NCBI GenBank assembly: GCA_947303715.1
Contig: CAMYYY010000025.1
Span: 1-40,347 of the forward strand
DNA: 40,347 bases
Direction: 5' to 3'
Origin: an uncultured Bacteroidales bacterium
GTDB lineage: Bacteria; Bacteroidota; Bacteroidia; Bacteroidales; Bacteroidaceae
Position numbers and translations under genes: made by a program. The notes under the pieces are model-generated. The model had not been told where the DNA came from, made no database searches, and saw only the letters and a list, made by a program, of their open reading frames with translations. Below, piece after piece: positions 23,968 through 32,262 of the stretch; within the stretch, counting starts at the first letter, position 1; each line of letters begins with the position of its first letter.

Positions 23968-25002
23968 TTACTCTTCGCTAAAAGCCGTGAAGCCCTGGGC
24001 GCGGAGAGCGATTTCGGCACCGTCACGGGTGACAAGAAGCGTGCCAAGCTCGGGCGCCGTGACATGGCCTATGAGGTGGATGTCGGCATCAAGGGCTTCC
24101 ACCTTGTCGTAGTCGCCGAGGGGGATGGTGAAGAGCAGTTCGTAGTCCTCGCCTCCGTTGAGAGCACAGGTGATGACGTTCATGTCGAGTTCCTCAGCCA
24201 TTACGGCAGTCTCGTAGTCGATGGGGATGCGGTCTTCATAGATGCGGCAGCCGCAGCCGGACTGCTTGCAGATGTGGAGCAGTTCGGACGAAAGGCCGTC
24301 GGAGATGTCCATCATGGCTGTGGGGCGGATGCCCGCTTCAGCCAGCGTGCGGACAATGTCGAGGCGGGCCTCGGGCTTCAGCTGGCGCTCAAGGATGTAC
24401 TCCTTGCCTGCAAAGTCAGGCTGCACGCCATCGGTAGAATGAAGTACGGTTTTCTCGCGTTCGAGTAGCTGGAGCCCCATGTAGGCGGCGCCGAGATTGC
24501 CGCTGACGCAAATGAGGTCGGTAGGGTGGGCGCCACTCCGATAGACGATGTCCTCGCGACGTGCTTCGCCGATGGCGGTGATGCTGATGGTGAGGCCGGT
24601 GAGCGAGCTGACGGTATCGCCGCCCACGATATCGACGCCGCAGCGTTTGCACGCCAGACGCATGCCGTCGTAGAGCTCTTCCACAGCTTCGACGCTGAAT
24701 TTTCGCGAGAGCCCAAGCGAGACGGTAATCTGACGAGGCGTGCCGTTCATGGCGCAGATGTCGGAGAGGTTGACCATGACGGCTTTGTAGCCGAGGTGGC
24801 GCAAGGGCACGTAGGTGAGGTCGAAGTGAATGCCCTCAAGCAGGAGGTCGGTGGTGACAAGTACCTCACGGTCGGGGTAGTGGAGCACGGCGCAGTCGTC
24901 GCCGACGCCGCGCAGCGTGCTGCTGTTCTGGGGCTGAATGTCCTTGGTCAGCCGTTCGATGAGCCCGAACTCACCGAGCGTGGCAATGTCGGTACGGCTC
25001 AT
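23968..25002 (-). CDS. thiL: Thiamine-monophosphate kinase
   Basis: A 344-residue cytosolic enzyme that phosphorylates thiamine monophosphate to thiamine diphosphate with ATP. It shows the PurM-like fold motifs: GEFGLIERL at the N-terminus, GVGDDCAVL (metal/ATP site), TTDLLLEGIHFDL, MVNLSDICAMNG and MMDISDGLSSELLH. The start at 25002 (MSRTDIATLGEFG) is chosen from the family. An upstream open stretch to 25155 is arginine-rich read-through of the neighbouring gene. The start overlaps the stop of the purine nucleoside phosphorylase gene (ATGA), which suggests coupling. It is part of the lpxK-PNP-thiL transcript on the minus strand. Confidence 0.93.
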   Translation of the reverse strand: MSRTDIATLGEFGLIERLTKDIQPQNSSTLRGVGDDCAVLHYPDREVLVTTDLLLEGIHFDLTYVPLRHLGYKAVMVNLSDICAMNGTPRQITVSLGLSRKFSVEAVEELYDGMRLACKRCGVDIVGGDTVSSLTGLTISITAIGEARREDIVYRSGAHPTDLICVSGNLGAAYMGLQLLEREKTVLHSTDGVQPDFAGKEYILERQLKPEARLDIVRTLAEAGIRPTAMMDISDGLSSELLHICKQSGCGCRIYEDRIPIDYETAVMAEELDMNVITCALNGGEDYELLFTIPLGDYDKVEALDADIHLIGHVTAPELGTLLVTRDGAEIALRAQGFTAFSEE

Positions 25003-25811
25003 GCGGTGCGGCTGACGAGTTCGCGCATAATGGTAGTCATCAGCGGTTGGGCGGCATCGGCAGCCTGCTGTACCTCTTCGTGGCTGACTTCGACGGGACG
25101 CCCTTCGATACCGAGGTCGGTAATGACGGAAAGGCCGAAGACGCGGATGCCGCAATGACGGGCCACGATGACCTCAGGCACGGTGCTCATACCTACAGCA
25201 TCGCCCCCAAGGATATGGTAGCAGCGGTATTCCGAAGGTGTTTCGAACGTGGGACCCTGCACGCCGACATAGACGCCCTCGACAACGCGGATGCCCTTCT
25301 CGGCGGCAATCTTCTTTGCCTCGGCAATAAGTGTGTGGTCGTAGGCTTCGTGCATGTCGGGGAAGCGGCTGCCGTAGGGGAGATTCTTCCCGTGGAGGGG
25401 ATGCTCGGGGAACAGGTTGATGTGGTCGCGGATAATCATGAGGTCGCCGATGCGGAAGTCGGGGTTCATGCCGCCCGAGGCGTTGCTGACAAATAATGTC
25501 TTGATGCCCAGCTCGCGCATGACGCGGATGGGGAAGGTGACTTCCTTCATGTCGTACCCTTCGTAGTAGTGGAAGCGGCCCTGCATGGCCATCACGTCCT
25601 TGCCGCCTAAACTGCCGAAGATGAGGCGTCCCTTATGGCCCTCGACGGTGGAGACGGGGAAGTTGATGATTTCGCCGTAGGGGATGGCGTCAACGATTTC
25701 AATCTCATTCACGAGACTGCCCAGGCCGGTGCCGAGGATGATGGCGGTCTCGGGCTTGCAATGCATCCGCTCACGAATGAACGCTGCGGTTTCTTGGATT
25801 TTTTCTAACAT
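24999..25811 (-). CDS. punA: Purine nucleoside phosphorylase (PNP-I type)
   Basis: A 270-residue cytosolic enzyme for phosphorolysis of inosine and guanosine in purine salvage. The trimeric PNP family motifs are clear: ILGTGLGSL (phosphate loop), GHKGRLIFG, QGRFHYYEGY, FVSNASGGMNPDF, GVYVGVQGPTFETPSEYR (base site), VGMSTVPEVIVARH and LSVITD. The length is normal. Its 5' end overlaps the 3' end of lpxK by 41 nt in another frame, and its stop overlaps the thiL start by 4 nt. The symbol follows common usage for this family. Confidence 0.93.
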   Translation of the reverse strand: MLEKIQETAAFIRERMHCKPETAIILGTGLGSLVNEIEIVDAIPYGEIINFPVSTVEGHKGRLIFGSLGGKDVMAMQGRFHYYEGYDMKEVTFPIRVMRELGIKTLFVSNASGGMNPDFRIGDLMIIRDHINLFPEHPLHGKNLPYGSRFPDMHEAYDHTLIAEAKKIAAEKGIRVVEGVYVGVQGPTFETPSEYRCYHILGGDAVGMSTVPEVIVARHCGIRVFGLSVITDLGIEGRPVEVSHEEVQQAADAAQPLMTTIMRELVSRTA

Positions 25812-26823
25812 AATTCTTAATGTAATGGTTGAATGGTTTTTCCTGGTCTTTCAGAAAGGCAACCTCTATAGGCAGCACCTGCATGTCGGGCAGGGCAGCT
25901 TCCAGCCGTGCGGCATCTTTCTCGGTAGTGATGAGCAGACGGTCTTCGGCGGTAAGGGCAGCCCAAGTATCTTTGATGTGCTGGATATCAGCGGGCGTAA
26001 AGTCATGATGGTCGGGAAAAGTAAGTGCGTGGACGTGCGGCGTACGCCGGTTGAGTTCGGCGATAAGCGGCGCGGGATTAGCGATGCCGGTGACAAGCAA
26101 CACGGTGGTGTCTGCCGTGAAGGTGCTGAGCTTGCGCCCCGAAGGCAGGAGGGCTCCGTAGCGGACGGTGGTGAAGAACAACCGTTGATAGGGCCTGAGT
26201 GCAAGGCTGCTTTGGATAATGCGGAAGTCGATGGGGCGCATGGACGTCGGACATTTGGTGACGACAACGGCATCGGCACGCTCCTTGCTGCCGAAGGGCT
26301 CGCGCAAACGGCCATAGGGGAGCAGCGCGTCGTCGTAGGGCATACGGTGATAATCCATAAGGAGGATGTTGAGCCCGGGGGTGACGTAGCGGTGCTGGAA
26401 GGCATCGTCGAGTAGTACGACATCGGTGTCTGCCGTGCCAGCATCGCTGCAAAGGCGGCGAATACCGCGCCTACGGTTGGCATCTACAGCAACGTGAATG
26501 CCGGGATACTTTTGCCAAACCTGATAGGGCTCATCTCCGATGGTCTGGGCGTTGCTTTGTGCATCGGCAAGGAGGTAACCGCTGGTCTTCCGCTTATAGC
26601 CTCGGCTGAGGAAGGCGATGCGATACTCATCCTTCAGCAGACGGATAAGGTGTTCGGTGAAAGGCGTCTTTCCCGTCCCGCCCACGGTAAGGTTGCCCAC
26701 GGCAATGACGGGCAGCGCAAACGATTCGGACGGGAGAATCCTCCAGTCGAACAGCTTATTGCGCAGGCCGACGACACAGCCGTACAACCAACTGAGCGGG
26801 ACAAGATAACGACGTTTCTTCAT
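25771..26823 (-). CDS. lpxK: Tetraacyldisaccharide 4'-kinase
   Basis: A 350-residue inner-membrane-associated kinase that phosphorylates the lipid A disaccharide precursor. It shows an N-terminal hydrophobic anchor (LVPLSWLYGCVVGLRN), a P-loop in VGNLTVGGTGKTPF (about 42-55), LSRGYKRK, GDEPYQVWQK and VLLDDAFQHRYV. All are standard for LpxK. It confirms a Gram-negative envelope. Its last 13 codons overlap the purine nucleoside phosphorylase gene, longer than usual for coupled genes. It is separated from sppA by a word array at 26824-26904. Confidence 0.93.
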   Translation of the reverse strand: MKKRRYLVPLSWLYGCVVGLRNKLFDWRILPSESFALPVIAVGNLTVGGTGKTPFTEHLIRLLKDEYRIAFLSRGYKRKTSGYLLADAQSNAQTIGDEPYQVWQKYPGIHVAVDANRRRGIRRLCSDAGTADTDVVLLDDAFQHRYVTPGLNILLMDYHRMPYDDALLPYGRLREPFGSKERADAVVVTKCPTSMRPIDFRIIQSSLALRPYQRLFFTTVRYGALLPSGRKLSTFTADTTVLLVTGIANPAPLIAELNRRTPHVHALTFPDHHDFTPADIQHIKDTWAALTAEDRLLITTEKDAARLEAALPDMQVLPIEVAFLKDQEKPFNHYIKNYVRKNPRNRSVHS

Positions 26824-26904
26824 CTTCTAACCCTTAATCTTTAACCCTTAACCCTTAACCTTTAACCTTATTATTAACTTAACCTTTAACCTTATTATTA
26901 ATTA
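26824..26904. repeat. TTAACCC/TTAACCT word array between sppA and lpxK
   Basis: The whole gap is made of words such as AACCCTTAA and AACCTTTAACC. It ends in two 24-nt tandem units (26857-26880, 26881-26904) that differ at their ends. On the minus strand the array supplies the stop codon of sppA. No hairpin terminator is seen. Confidence 0.82.
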
Positions 26905-28683
26905 CATCTCCACGCGGAAGAAGTAGGGGAGACGGGCTTGAATCATATCCATTGTGCCGAGGTTCTCGAAGTAGTGGAACGGCTCGGAAAAGTCACCCAG
27001 CGTCTTGTTGAAGCGGACGGTGAAGTAGTTCTCCTTCGTCTTCTTGAGCAGGGTGCTGAAGGGTGCCTCCATATCGGGATAGGAAACAAGGCTGTAGTTG
27101 CTGATGCCAGCTTTTTCGGCAGCCAGTTCTTCGGCAGTCTTGATGTCGCCAAGTACATCCACGAGCCCGAGCCCCAGGGCGGCTTCGCCCGTCCAGACAC
27201 GGCCCTGACCGATGGCGTCAATCTGCTCAGTAGTCTTCCCACGGCCGTTGGCGCAGCGGGTAATGAAAGTCTGGTAACCATGTTCAATCATCTTCTGCAT
27301 CTTGGCAGACTCTTCGGTGTTCATGGTGCGATAGAGGGAGCCCATGTCGCTGAGCGTGTTGGTCTTGACACCGTCGAAGTGGAGCTTCACTTTCTTCTGG
27401 ACGAGCTCCTCGGCGCAAGGAATCATGCCGAAGATACCGATGGAACCGGTAAGCGTGGTAGGCTCGGCCACGATGGCATCGGCCGCACAGGAGATGTAGT
27501 AGCCGCCGGAGGCTGCCACGTCGCCCATGCTTACGATGACGGGCTTCTTTTCCTTGAGGCGGACAATCTCGTTCCATATCTGCTCGCTTGCATAGGCGCT
27601 ACCACCGCCGGAGTTGACGCGGAAGACGACGGCCTTCACGCTCTCATCGTCACGCAGTTTTTGCAGATCGATGATGACCTTGTCGCTGGCAATCTCGGGC
27701 TCGCCGGTGAAGTTGGTCTGCGAAGGCTGCTGGACGATGTTGCCTTCGGCATAATAGACAGCGATGACGTTACCGCTCTTGTCGAGGGGCTTGTTGCGGC
27801 GGATGTTCTTCACCTCGTCAAGCGTGAGAAGAGGAACGGATGCCTTTTCGCCGAGGCCCATGGCCTGCTGAAGCAGGGCTTTTGTGCCATCCATATATAA
27901 TAAGGTATCGGCCATACCCTTGGCAACAACGTCTTCGGCGGTATTGAAAAGCAGGTATTCATCGGCGTAGGCGTTGAGCGTAGCCTCGTCGATGCCGCGT
28001 GCCTCGGAAACAGCCTTCACCATGTTGTTCCAGATGGAAGAAAGATAGGCCGTGACCTGCTCGCGGTTAGCGTCGCTCATCTTCGTTTCGGTGAACGGCT
28101 CAACAGCGCTCTTATAGGTTCCTACCTTGAAAATCTGCATCTTCACGCCAAACTGCTCCATGGCATCCTTGAAAAAGATGGACTGCGAGGCGAGGCCGTG
28201 CCAGTCCAGCGCACCCTGTGGGTTGAGGATAACCTTGTCGGCTGTGCTGCTGATGATGTAGTCGCCCTGTGTGTATGAGTCGCCATAGGCATAGACGAAC
28301 TTGCCACTTTCCTTGAACTTCTTGACGGCGTCGCGGATGGCGATGATGGTGGCAGGGCTGGCGCTGAGGCCCTTGGCTTCAAGGAAGAGGCCCTTGATGC
28401 GGTTGTTCTCAGCTGCCTTGGTGAGCGATGCGAGGATGTCCTCAAGTCCTACCTCGGCCTGCTCGTCCTGGGAGAGAAACTGCAAAATAGGATTGTCGGT
28501 ACAACGTTCGTGGACGGTGCCCTGCAGCTTAAGATGGAAGACGGAGTTCTCGCGGACTTTCGTCTCTGTTTCGCTCGATGCAACAACGCCAGCCAAAGAG
28601 CCGATGCCGATGACTGTAATGACAACACTCAACACCAAAATGCCAACGATAGTGGCAAGGGTGTACTTCAAAAAATCTTTCAT
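26902..28683 (-). CDS. sppA: Signal peptide peptidase SppA, 67-kDa type
   Basis: A 593-residue membrane-anchored peptidase that cleaves leftover signal peptides. One N-terminal membrane segment (VGILVLSVVITVIGIGSLAG) is followed by tandem S49 domains. The catalytic lysine is K191 in KVGTYKSAVEPF (first domain) and the serine is S392 in GDVAASGGYYIS (second domain). This is the Lys/Ser dyad split across two repeats seen in the long-form enzyme. Length is normal. A promoter with TTG-N21-TACCTTTG lies upstream at 28735-28766 (minus). It heads the minus-strand run toward lpxK, with a word array between. Confidence 0.94.
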   Translation of the reverse strand: MKDFLKYTLATIVGILVLSVVITVIGIGSLAGVVASSETETKVRENSVFHLKLQGTVHERCTDNPILQFLSQDEQAEVGLEDILASLTKAAENNRIKGLFLEAKGLSASPATIIAIRDAVKKFKESGKFVYAYGDSYTQGDYIISSTADKVILNPQGALDWHGLASQSIFFKDAMEQFGVKMQIFKVGTYKSAVEPFTETKMSDANREQVTAYLSSIWNNMVKAVSEARGIDEATLNAYADEYLLFNTAEDVVAKGMADTLLYMDGTKALLQQAMGLGEKASVPLLTLDEVKNIRRNKPLDKSGNVIAVYYAEGNIVQQPSQTNFTGEPEIASDKVIIDLQKLRDDESVKAVVFRVNSGGGSAYASEQIWNEIVRLKEKKPVIVSMGDVAASGGYYISCAADAIVAEPTTLTGSIGIFGMIPCAEELVQKKVKLHFDGVKTNTLSDMGSLYRTMNTEESAKMQKMIEHGYQTFITRCANGRGKTTEQIDAIGQGRVWTGEAALGLGLVDVLGDIKTAEELAAEKAGISNYSLVSYPDMEAPFSTLLKKTKENYFTVRFNKTLGDFSEPFHYFENLGTMDMIQARLPYFFRVEM

Positions 28684-28734
28684 TTTCTCTATTCCTTTTT
28701 TTAATTAACGGTTGTTCGTTTTTGAAAGCGGTAA

Positions 28735-28766
28735 CAAAGGTAATCACAAATTCGCGATGTGACCAA
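28735..28766 (-). promoter_or_regulatory. Promoter of sppA
   Basis: On the minus strand TTG (28764-28766) is followed after 21 nt by TACCTTTG (28735-28742). The start codon of sppA lies about 50 nt downstream. Confidence 0.6.
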
Positions 28767-28888
28767 CCTAATTCACTTTTTTAAAGAAATTGGGTCCGAA
28801 AAAAGCCCTTTTCACCCAAAAAATGGAAAAAATCGGTGTTTTTTTATAGAATATTTACGAAAAATATGGTTGCAAAGAAAAAAATGAA

Positions 28889-28896
28889 TACATTTG
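28889..28896 (+). promoter_or_regulatory. -7 box, candidate tRNA-Ser promoter
   Basis: TACATTTG matches TAnnTTTG, 92 nt before the tRNA. A weaker GAACTTTG at 28932-28939 is nearer and could serve instead. The remaining sequence between sppA and the tRNA (28770-28885) is A/T-rich, with no gene recognised. Confidence 0.4.
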
Positions 28897-28988
28897 TGGC
28901 TGAAAAATTCGGAGCTTCCAAAAAAAAGTGCGAACTTTGCTCCCGATTTATCGAAAACACGCTCCGAAAAGAGGTGTTTTCAGATGAA

Positions 28989-29076
28989 GGAAAGATGCTC
29001 GAGTGGCTGAAGAGGCACGCCTGGAAAGCGTGTAAACTCCTAAAGGGTTTCCGGGGTTCGAATCCCCGTCTTTCCG
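28989..29076 (+). tRNA. tRNA-Ser (anticodon GGA)
   Basis: An 88-nt tRNA with acceptor GGAAAGA paired to TCTTTCC and discriminator G. The anticodon stem CACGC/GCGTG encloses the loop CTGGAAA (anticodon GGA, reading UCC and UCU). There is a long class II variable arm (AAACTC/GGGTTT) and the T arm CGGGG-TTCGAAT-CCCCG. The 3' CCA is not encoded. A small hairpin (GGATAG/CTATCC, 29084-29103) follows. Confidence 0.95.
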
Positions 29077-29165
29077 CAAAAGAGGATAGGCGAAAAACTA
29101 TCCGATTTAGAGAGAAAAAAGAGAATAGAAATTTATAAAAGTATTAATTAAAAAACGTAACACAC

Positions 29166-29996
29166 ATGAAAAAGATTTTTGCAGTTATTGCAATGTTTGG
29201 ACTCCTTTCATTAGGAATGACTCAGACCGTGAAAGCTCAGGACGCTGCTTCCGCAGGTCAGGAAAACGTAGAGGCTGTTGCCAGTGATGCCGCTGTCGAT
29301 GCCGCTCCTGTTCAGGCTGTTGAAGAACCCGCTGCTCCCGTTGAGGAGGAGACGCAGAGCTTCCACAAAGCCCTTAAGGTTAAGAACATCGAAGGTAACG
29401 CCGGCTTTATGTCACTCGTTGCCATCGCTCTGATCATCGGTCTTGCTTTCTGCATCGAACGTATTATCTATCTGAGCCTTGCCGAGGTGAACACCAACAA
29501 GATGCTCAAGAAGGTTGAAGCTGCTCTGGATAAGGGCGACCTGGAAGGTGCTAAGGACATCTGCCGCAACACCCGTGGTCCTGTTGCTTCTATCTGCTAT
29601 CAGGGTCTGATGCGCGTCAACGACGGTCTTGATGTCGTCGAGCGCTCCGTCGTCAGCTACGGTGGCGTGCAGGCTGCTGCTCTTGAGAAGAACTGCTCAT
29701 GGGTTACCCTGTTCATCGCTATGGCTCCGTCACTCGGATTCTTGGGCACCGTCATCGGTATGGTCCAGGCATTTGATAATATCCAGAAAGCTGGCGACAT
29801 CAGCCCGACCATCGTTGCCGCTGGTATGAAAGTCGCTCTTATCACCACCATCTTCGGTATTATCGTTGCTCTTGTGCTTCAGGTGTTCTACAACTTCATC
29901 CTTACCAAGATTGAGGCTATCAACAGCGACATGGAGGACAGCTCCATCACCCTGCTTGATATGATTATGAAGTACAACCTGAAGTACGGTAAGTAA
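29166..29996 (+). CDS. exbB: MotA/TolQ/ExbB proton channel family protein
   Basis: A 276-residue inner-membrane protein that, with ExbD, converts proton-motive force into work for TonB-type transport. It has a signal peptide (ending about VKAQDA), an Ala/Pro/Glu-rich periplasmic stretch (25-65), and then three membrane segments: FMSLVAIALIIGLAFCIERII (about 80-100), LFIAMAPSLGFLGTVIGMV (about 180-198) and ALITTIFGIIVALVLQVFYN (about 222-241). The extended N-terminus is a Bacteroidetes feature. It is the first gene of a five-gene run (ExbB, membrane protein, two ExbD, Lrp). No TAnnTTTG box is seen in the 89 nt after the tRNA. Confidence 0.92.
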   Translation: MKKIFAVIAMFGLLSLGMTQTVKAQDAASAGQENVEAVASDAAVDAAPVQAVEEPAAPVEEETQSFHKALKVKNIEGNAGFMSLVAIALIIGLAFCIERIIYLSLAEVNTNKMLKKVEAALDKGDLEGAKDICRNTRGPVASICYQGLMRVNDGLDVVERSVVSYGGVQAAALEKNCSWVTLFIAMAPSLGFLGTVIGMVQAFDNIQKAGDISPTIVAAGMKVALITTIFGIIVALVLQVFYNFILTKIEAINSDMEDSSITLLDMIMKYNLKYGK

Positions 29997-30103
29997 TCCA
30001 ACGTTTTCGTTAAGCCAGATAAGCAGAATGAAGCTTGCTTCAATTCTGCCATGGCAAGAAAACGAAGAATGAAATTCAACGTTAATACTTAAAAAAAGAG
30101 ACA

Positions 30104-30580
30104 ATGAAAGACAAGTGTTCGAAAATAGCTACCATCGTGATGGCCGTGCTCTTCGTCCTCTCGGCCGCAGTGCTCGTGGTGTTCTTCACGGTGGGATTTA
30201 ATGAGACGGGCTCGGTCGCCAGCGGCATCGTCAAGTGGCCTAAGTTTACCGACCTGCTCATGTTCTGGATGTATTTCCTTGTGGCACTTTGCCTCGTGGT
30301 CACCATCATCGGTATCCTTATTGCCAAGGGTGCCAAGATTGACTCACAGATGCCCAAGGCAGCCGGTGTGCTTCGCGCTATCGGCAGTTTCCTCTTCGTT
30401 CCCCTGCTCATCGTGGGCTTCGTGTTGGGCAGCAGCGCCGCCGTCCGTACAGGTCAGGGCATTTATGACAACCCCTTCTGGTGCCAGGCTACCGACGCGT
30501 TGCTTTATACCATTTATGCCCTTGTTGGTGTAACCCTTCTCGGTCTTATCCTCAATCTGACGGGCATTTTCAAGAAGTAA
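30104..30580 (+). CDS. Membrane protein of the ExbB/ExbD operon, unknown function
   Basis: A 158-residue protein with four predicted membrane segments (about 8-30, 48-70, 88-108 and 132-152). I recognise it only by position: such a protein commonly sits between ExbB and ExbD genes in Bacteroidales. The loop GSSAAVRTGQGIYDNPFW between the third and fourth segments is its most polar part. It lies 107 nt after exbB and 35 nt before the first exbD and is likely part of the same energising complex or its assembly (inference). Confidence 0.82.
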   Translation: MKDKCSKIATIVMAVLFVLSAAVLVVFFTVGFNETGSVASGIVKWPKFTDLLMFWMYFLVALCLVVTIIGILIAKGAKIDSQMPKAAGVLRAIGSFLFVPLLIVGFVLGSSAAVRTGQGIYDNPFWCQATDALLYTIYALVGVTLLGLILNLTGIFKK

Positions 30581-30615
30581 GTCATAATTAAAATAAGGTA
30601 TAAGGAGATTTAATT

Positions 30616-31242
30616 ATGGCAAGATCAAAAAGAAAAGTTCCCGGACTGAACGCCAGCTCCACGGCTGACATCTCGTTCATCCTGCTTATCTTCTTCCTTG
30701 TCGTCACCTCCATGGATACGGATACCGGTTTGGCGCGTCGTCTGCCCAATCCGCCCGATCCTAACCAAGAGGAAGAGGACGTCAAGGTGAAAGGTAGGAA
30801 TGTGCTGGTCGTTCAGGTCAACATGAACAACGAAATCAGCTACTACTATGGTGACCAGGCTTCGCGCGTCTTCCAAGCAAACGTGCAGCCCTCAGACCTC
30901 TACACCATCGCGAAGGAGTTCATCGCCAACCCGAACAACAAGGCTAACATGCCCGAGTTCCACCCCGCCGATCCTCCCCTTCCCCTGCTGGGAGCCTATC
31001 CTGTCACCAAGAACCACATCATCTCAATCCAGACCGACCGTACCACGAAGTATGACGTCTATTTCCAGATTCAGAACGAACTGGTACGTGCCTACAACGA
31101 TGTCCGCGACGAGTTTGCCTTGGCTCGCTTTGGCAAGCACTACTCCGATATCGTGTCTGAGAGTGATGAGGATCTCGCCGTCCGTGGCGTCTATCCGATG
31201 AAGATATCTGAGGCCGAACCTAAACAATATGGAGGAAACTGA
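30616..31242 (+). CDS. exbD: ExbD/TolR family protein, long form
   Basis: A 208-residue ExbD-type protein. The N-terminal cytosolic tail is followed by one membrane segment with the conserved aspartate (NASSTADISFILLIFFLVV, about 13-31). A periplasmic domain follows, longer than in classic ExbD, with VQVNMNNEISYYYGD and IISIQTDRTTKYDVYFQIQNEL. It is one of two ExbD-like proteins in the operon; pairs are usual in Bacteroidetes TonB energisers. The stop is followed after 2 nt by the second ExbD gene. Confidence 0.9.
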   Translation: MARSKRKVPGLNASSTADISFILLIFFLVVTSMDTDTGLARRLPNPPDPNQEEEDVKVKGRNVLVVQVNMNNEISYYYGDQASRVFQANVQPSDLYTIAKEFIANPNNKANMPEFHPADPPLPLLGAYPVTKNHIISIQTDRTTKYDVYFQIQNELVRAYNDVRDEFALARFGKHYSDIVSESDEDLAVRGVYPMKISEAEPKQYGGN

Positions 31243-31244
31243 TT

Positions 31245-31709
31245 ATGGGAAAATTTAATAAGAACGGAAAACGTGAAATGCCGGAGTTGAATACCTCTTC
31301 ACTCCCCGACTTGATTTTCTCCATCCTCTTCTTCTTCATGATTGTTACCTCCATGCGTGAGGTCACGCTGAAGGTCGAGTTCGATGTTCCCTCCGGAACG
31401 GAGATTCAGAAGTTGGAAAAGAAGTCATTGGTGTCCTACATCTACATCGGCCCTCCCACACGCGAGTATCGCGCAAAGCTGGGTACCGAAAGCCGCATTC
31501 AGCTGAACGAGGACTTCGCCGAAGTCGATGCTATTCATGAATACATCATTCAGGAGCGCGAAAGCATGCAGGAGCGCGACAAACCCTTCATGAAGGTTAG
31601 CTTGAAGATGGATCAGAATACGCAGATGGGTATCGTCACCGATGTGAAAATGGCACTACGCGAGGCGTGGGCTTTGAATATCGTCTATTCGGCTACCAAG
31701 CGCCAGTAA
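31245..31709 (+). CDS. exbD: ExbD/TolR family protein, short form
   Basis: A 154-residue ExbD-type protein with the membrane segment and conserved aspartate in SSLPDLIFSILFFFMIVTS (about 17-35) and a periplasmic domain ending with a conserved TDVKMALREAWAL helix. It starts 2 nt after the first ExbD. The two probably form the heteromeric stator partner of the ExbB at 29166. The Lrp-family gene follows 12 nt later. Confidence 0.9.
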   Translation: MGKFNKNGKREMPELNTSSLPDLIFSILFFFMIVTSMREVTLKVEFDVPSGTEIQKLEKKSLVSYIYIGPPTREYRAKLGTESRIQLNEDFAEVDAIHEYIIQERESMQERDKPFMKVSLKMDQNTQMGIVTDVKMALREAWALNIVYSATKRQ

Positions 31710-31721
31710 ACGCATCGCACT

Positions 31722-32195
31722 ATGGGACACCATCAGCTTGACGCATTGGATCAGAAGATCCTGTCCATGATAGCCGCAAATGCGCGCGTCCCCTTCCTGG
31801 AGGTCGCACGCGCTTGCGACGTATCAGGTGCCGCTATTCATCAGCGCATCCAGAAGCTAACCAACGTGGGCGTGCTGAAGGGCTCGGAGTTCATCCTCGA
31901 CCCGCAGAAGGTGGGATGGGAGACCTGCGCCTACGTAGGGCTCTTCCTCAAAGGCCCCTCTTCCAATGCCGAATCGGTACTTGAAGGACTGAAGAAAATC
32001 CCCGAAGTCGTGGAGTGCCACTTCACGACAGGAGAGTACGACATGTTCATCAAGATGTATGCCAAGAACAACTTCGCCCTGAGCCGCATCATTCAGGAAA
32101 AGATACACCCCCTTGGCGTACGTTCTACGTCCATCATCTCCTACGAGGAAGTCTTCCGCCGTCAGATCCCCGTCCCCGAGATTGAGGAAGACTGA
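31722..32195 (+). CDS. Lrp/AsnC family transcription regulator
   Basis: A 157-residue DNA-binding regulator. The N-terminal winged helix-turn-helix (LDQKILSMIAANARVPFLEVARACDVSGAAIHQRIQKL, about 6-46) is followed by the ligand-sensing RAM domain (about 66-145, VECHFTTGEYDMFIKMYAKN). It responds typically to amino acids or related effectors, not identified here. It is the last gene of the ExbB/ExbD operon (12 nt gap) and is closed by a strong terminator. A link between this regulator and TonB energy supply is suggested only by position. Confidence 0.92.
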   Translation: MGHHQLDALDQKILSMIAANARVPFLEVARACDVSGAAIHQRIQKLTNVGVLKGSEFILDPQKVGWETCAYVGLFLKGPSSNAESVLEGLKKIPEVVECHFTTGEYDMFIKMYAKNNFALSRIIQEKIHPLGVRSTSIISYEEVFRRQIPVPEIEED

Positions 32196-32219
32196 TACTC
32201 TCGTCCACATCAACGTAAG

Positions 32220-32255
32220 CAGGGCGCAGCCATTAGGTCGCGCCCTGTTTTTTTT
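32220..32255 (+). terminator. Rho-independent terminator of the ExbB-Lrp operon
   Basis: A stem CAGGGCGC (32220-32227) pairs with GCGCCCTG (32240-32247), with a 12-nt loop, followed by a run of eight or more T. It acts on the plus strand. Confidence 0.9.
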
Positions 32256-32262
32256 CCTCTAT

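Noticed and set aside
25003..25155. N-terminal extension of thiL
   Set aside because: The extension is arginine-rich and overlaps the phosphorylase gene in another frame; the family start is MSRTDIATLGEFG at 25002.
28836..29138. A 100-codon open frame across the tRNA-Ser
   Set aside because: It reads straight through a complete tRNA gene and is not credible as a protein.
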